Positions 5,535 to 7,371 of a DNA stretch of 7,371 nt are shown here, piece by piece. Both the position numbers and the translations under genes were made by a program. Each line of letters starts with the position of its first letter. The first letter of the stretch is position 1. This stretch comes from Methanobacteriota archaeon (lineage in GTDB: Archaea; Thermoplasmatota; Thermoplasmata; RBG-16-68-12). Below the pieces are notes generated by a model. It was given only the letters and a program-made list of their open reading frames with translations. It was not told the DNA's origin and searched no databases. The stretch spans positions 1-7,371 of the forward strand of contig VBLZ01000084.1 in NCBI GenBank assembly GCA_005878515.1, read 5' to 3'.

Positions 5535-7002
5535 CCTGAAGGTCGACCGGGAGCTGCGCGCTGACCGATCCATCGATGGTCCGGGCAACGACGACGAAGG
5601 CGACGTATCGGGGGAGCGGGGTCGGCCATACCGAGGGAGCGGTCACCCGCAAGTCGAACGCCGCCAGCTGAGTCGAATTCAGCGAGATGGTCACGCTGTT
5701 GTTGCTGACCGGTGTGAGCACCGAACCGATCTGGTACGAAGTAAACAGGGTGACGAAGCCGAACGCGTTCAGATTCGGATCGTACGCCGTGACGATCACG
5801 GACTCTTTCACCGGCCCGGTGTTGTTCACCCCGAAGGTCAAGAGGATGGACGCACCCAACGCGATCGTCTGATTGATCGGGAGCGGCGTGCCGTCGGTCG
5901 CCACGAACGCAAGCCCCCGTTCGCTCGCGACGGTCACGAACGGCTGCGGAACGAAGGTCACGATCAGGATTGCGACCGCGGCGATCCCGATGAGCTTTCG
6001 CCCCGGGTCGAGGCGCGTCAGGTCATTGAGGGGCGGCGGATGCCGCACCCCGAGTATGAAAATCAGGAATCCGAAGAGGAACCAACCGGGGTAGAAGAGG
6101 CTCAGTCCAAAGAGGATCAGGACCGCAGACCAGGACAGGTAGAGCTGGCGGCTCCCGAGGAGCGCCCGCGCGACGTGGCCGCCGTCGAGTTGCCCCGCGG
6201 GCAGCAGGTTGATCGCGGTCACGAACAATCCGACCCAGCCGGCGAACGCGAGCGGGTGTGGATGGCTGAGCAGCGTCTCCGGCAACGGGAAGAACAACGA
6301 CAGGGCACGGAACAGAAGCGACGGCTGCGCCTGCCCCGCCAGGGTAACGCCGGTGGCGGGGGATGCCGCGGACAACGCGAGTCCCGCCAAGGTCACGGGA
6401 ATTGCGATTGCGAATCCGACGAGCGGTCCCGAAACGCCGATATCCAAGAGCGCGCGGCGATTCGGGATCGGGTCTCTCATGCTGATAAACGCGCCGAACG
6501 TGCCGAGGGGCGGGACGGAAGGCAGGAAGAACGGAAGGGACGCCTGCACTTTGTATCGCTTCGCGACGAGATAGTGCCCCATTTCATGGGAGCCGAGGAT
6601 CGTCAGCAGGGGAAGGGTGAAGAACAAGCTACCGAACCCGATTGACTCGGCGGACAGGAACGGCTGCCCCGAGTAATCCATCCAGTTCCACGCTCCGCCG
6701 AAGAACGTCGTCGTGAGGATCGTGACGAAGAGCAGGATGAGGTTCACCTGTGTCCGGGCGAAACGCGGTCGGGGCCGTCGTTGAACGTGGACCAGGGTTT
6801 CGCCCTTCTCCTGGGTGATCGTAGGGATGTAGTCTTTCGGGACGAGCTCAAGGCGCAGGGCGTCGAATGGCGCGTCGACGCCGCCCGGAGGAACCCCGAC
6901 CTGGAACGTCAGCGCCATCGGGCTGACGACCACGCCGTACACGGAAAACTGGCGCGCTACCGCGGCCCGGAGCGACTCAATCTCCGCCTCCGGGGAGAGC
7001 AT
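5524..7002 (-). CDS. Site-2 protease family (peptidase M50) with C-terminal extracytoplasmic domain
   Basis: A 492-residue intramembrane metalloprotease. A soluble N-terminal domain (1 to about 85) precedes membrane helices at about 86-103, 122-138, 188-210, 251-269, 288-305, 306-319 and 337-355. The zinc site is the HExxH motif H139-E-M-G-H143, and the third ligand is Asp273 in NLLPAGQLDGG (265-275); both match active S2P enzymes, which cleave substrates within the membrane. Residues about 360-492 form a beta-rich, Asn/Ser/Thr-rich tail without helices, with a 'FGVNNTG' turn common in Ig-like or CARDB domains. After an odd number of helices it would lie on the opposite side from the N-terminus, probably outside the cell. 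I chose ATG 7002 over GTG 7023: a TATA box at 7032-7025 sits about 26 bp before 7002, which suits a leaderless mRNA, whereas 7023 would lie within the promoter. The natural substrate is unknown. Confidence 0.94.
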   Translation of the reverse strand: MLSPEAEIESLRAAVARQFSVYGVVVSPMALTFQVGVPPGGVDAPFDALRLELVPKDYIPTITQEKGETLVHVQRRPRPRFARTQVNLILLFVTILTTTFFGGAWNWMDYSGQPFLSAESIGFGSLFFTLPLLTILGSHEMGHYLVAKRYKVQASLPFFLPSVPPLGTFGAFISMRDPIPNRRALLDIGVSGPLVGFAIAIPVTLAGLALSAASPATGVTLAGQAQPSLLFRALSLFFPLPETLLSHPHPLAFAGWVGLFVTAINLLPAGQLDGGHVARALLGSRQLYLSWSAVLILFGLSLFYPGWFLFGFLIFILGVRHPPPLNDLTRLDPGRKLIGIAAVAILIVTFVPQPFVTVASERGLAFVATDGTPLPINQTIALGASILLTFGVNNTGPVKESVIVTAYDPNLNAFGFVTLFTSYQIGSVLTPVSNNSVTISLNSTQLAAFDLRVTAPSVWPTPLPRYVAFVVVARTIDGSVSAQLPVDLQVIP

Positions 7003-7024
7003 CGCGCGAGCCAACCTTCCCACG

Positions 7025-7032
7025 TATTAAAA
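7025..7032 (-). promoter_or_regulatory. TATA box of the site-2 protease gene, leaderless
   Basis: Minus-strand TTTTAATA, preceded by CACC, is a good archaeal TATA box. Its centre (about 7028) is 26 bp before the A of the ATG at 7002, the spacing expected when transcription starts at the start codon itself. No Shine-Dalgarno precedes 7002 at a useful distance, in agreement with leaderless translation. Confidence 0.6.
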
Positions 7033-7043
7033 GGTGCGGGGCT

Positions 7044-7053
7044 CCGAAGTCGG
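7044..7053. promoter_or_regulatory. Candidate operator CCGA-AG-TCGG upstream of the protease promoter
   Basis: CCGAAGTCGG is an inverted repeat of four bases around a 2-bp spacer. It lies 11 bp upstream of the protease TATA box, in the 91-bp gap after the ribbon-helix-helix gene. Its core equals that of the palindrome in the promoter of that gene (7351-7364). Binding here is inference. Confidence 0.35.
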
Positions 7054-7093
7054 CCTACGTGTTTTCGATGCTGAAGGGACGAAGCTTTCGCAA

Positions 7094-7324
7094 TTAGGTC
7101 TTCGGGCGAGGGGAACCGGAAAGGATGGCTCGGACGTGTTCCGACACTCCCAGAAGTCCGACGAGGCGGACCAGATCTCGCACCAATGCTTGCGGCTTTC
7201 TGTATCCGTTATCGGAGGCGAGCTCGACGAGCTGATCGTAAAGGACCGACGTTAGCCTCAGCTCGACGGCTTTCCCCTCGATACTCGAACGGTCTACTCC
7301 GAGCTTCCCTCCAGCCGCTCCCAC
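7094..7324 (-). CDS. Small ribbon-helix-helix-like DNA-binding protein
   Basis: A 76-residue protein with the MetJ/Arc ribbon-helix-helix layout. A short strand KAVELRLT (18-25) has alternating polar and hydrophobic residues, helix A covers about 26-38 (SVLYDQLVELASD), a Gly-Tyr turn follows, and helix B covers about 43-58 (KPQALVRDLVRLVGLL). Such proteins dimerise through the strand, which lies in the DNA major groove, and bind palindromes. The tail 'SEHVRAILSG' may form a third helix. The GTG at 7324 is the first start after an in-frame TGA upstream, and a TATA-like CATATGAG centred about 25 bp before it suits a leaderless transcript. The gene reads toward the site-2 protease, 91 bp away on the same strand, and palindromes with a shared core lie in both promoters. 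The fold is inferred from pattern alone; a generic short archaeal protein remains possible. Confidence 0.68.
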   Translation of the reverse strand: MGAAGGKLGVDRSSIEGKAVELRLTSVLYDQLVELASDNGYRKPQALVRDLVRLVGLLGVSEHVRAILSGSPRPKT

Positions 7325-7344
7325 GACCCCGCCTCACTCCAAAC

Positions 7345-7352
7345 CTCATATG
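7345..7352 (-). promoter_or_regulatory. TATA-like element of the ribbon-helix-helix gene
   Basis: Minus-strand CATATGAG is centred near 7348, about 25 bp before the GTG at 7324, so transcription would begin at or next to the start codon. It overlaps the palindrome 7351-7364 by two bases, so a protein bound there would block access of the basal factors. Confidence 0.45.
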
Positions 7353-7364
7353 CCGAACTCGGCA
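7351..7364. promoter_or_regulatory. Candidate operator TGCCGA-AC-TCGGCA
   Basis: A perfect six-base inverted repeat with a 2-bp spacer, TGCCGA-AC-TCGGCA, abuts the TATA-like element of the ribbon-helix-helix gene on its upstream side, covering the BRE position. The length and symmetry suit a dimeric ribbon-helix-helix repressor acting on its own gene. Direct binding is inferred. Confidence 0.42.
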
Positions 7365-7371
7365 GATAAGG

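Noticed and set aside
5227..6645. A 472-codon open frame on the plus strand opposite the protease gene
   Set aside because: Very high Arg/Glu/Asp/Gln content without secondary-structure logic. The protease on the other strand has intact HExxH and LDGG motifs, so this is an antisense shadow.

Overview
The window reads as a GC-rich archaeal chromosome segment. The best evidence is an archaeal-type DnaG (N-terminal domain, central Toprim, C-terminal domain), a two-domain Trm-G10-type tRNA methyltransferase, an AAA+ ATPase of the archaeal LonB group, and promoters with TATA/BRE-like elements about 25-27 bp before several starts, two of which look leaderless. The protein set would fit a euryarchaeal lineage such as a GC-rich Thermoplasmatota genome, but that placement is inference. 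Ordinary housekeeping genes fill almost the whole window. There is no rRNA, tRNA, CRISPR array or insertion sequence that I can see.

Left part (1-3682): a gene leaving the left edge on the minus strand (16 codons visible) is divergent from a small Toprim protein. That protein is followed by a 206-bp non-coding stretch with its own strong TATA box and a predicted chain of hairpins, then dnaG, then, 5 bp later, a LonB-like AAA+ ATPase. The ATPase stops exactly where LonB's protease domain should begin, and carries a zinc ribbon where LonB has its membrane insert. dnaG and the ATPase look like one transcript. Archaeal DnaG is known as an exosome subunit as well as a primase homologue, so this block may concern RNA turnover or nucleic-acid remodelling.

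Middle part (3749-5534): a small two-helix membrane protein converges on a minus-strand GNAT acetyltransferase. The acetyltransferase is divergent from the Trm-G10-type tRNA guanosine-10 methyltransferase across 53 bp.

Right part (5524-7371): a site-2 protease with a C-terminal extracytoplasmic beta-rich domain overlaps the methyltransferase tail to tail by 11 bp. Upstream of it on the same strand is a small ribbon-helix-helix protein. Both minus-strand genes have TATA boxes placed for leaderless mRNAs. Both promoters carry a palindrome with the same core, CCGA-N2-TCGG, which suggests that the ribbon-helix-helix protein controls itself and the protease. This possible small regulon, the protease-less LonB-like ATPase, and the structured dnaG leader are the three most interesting items.
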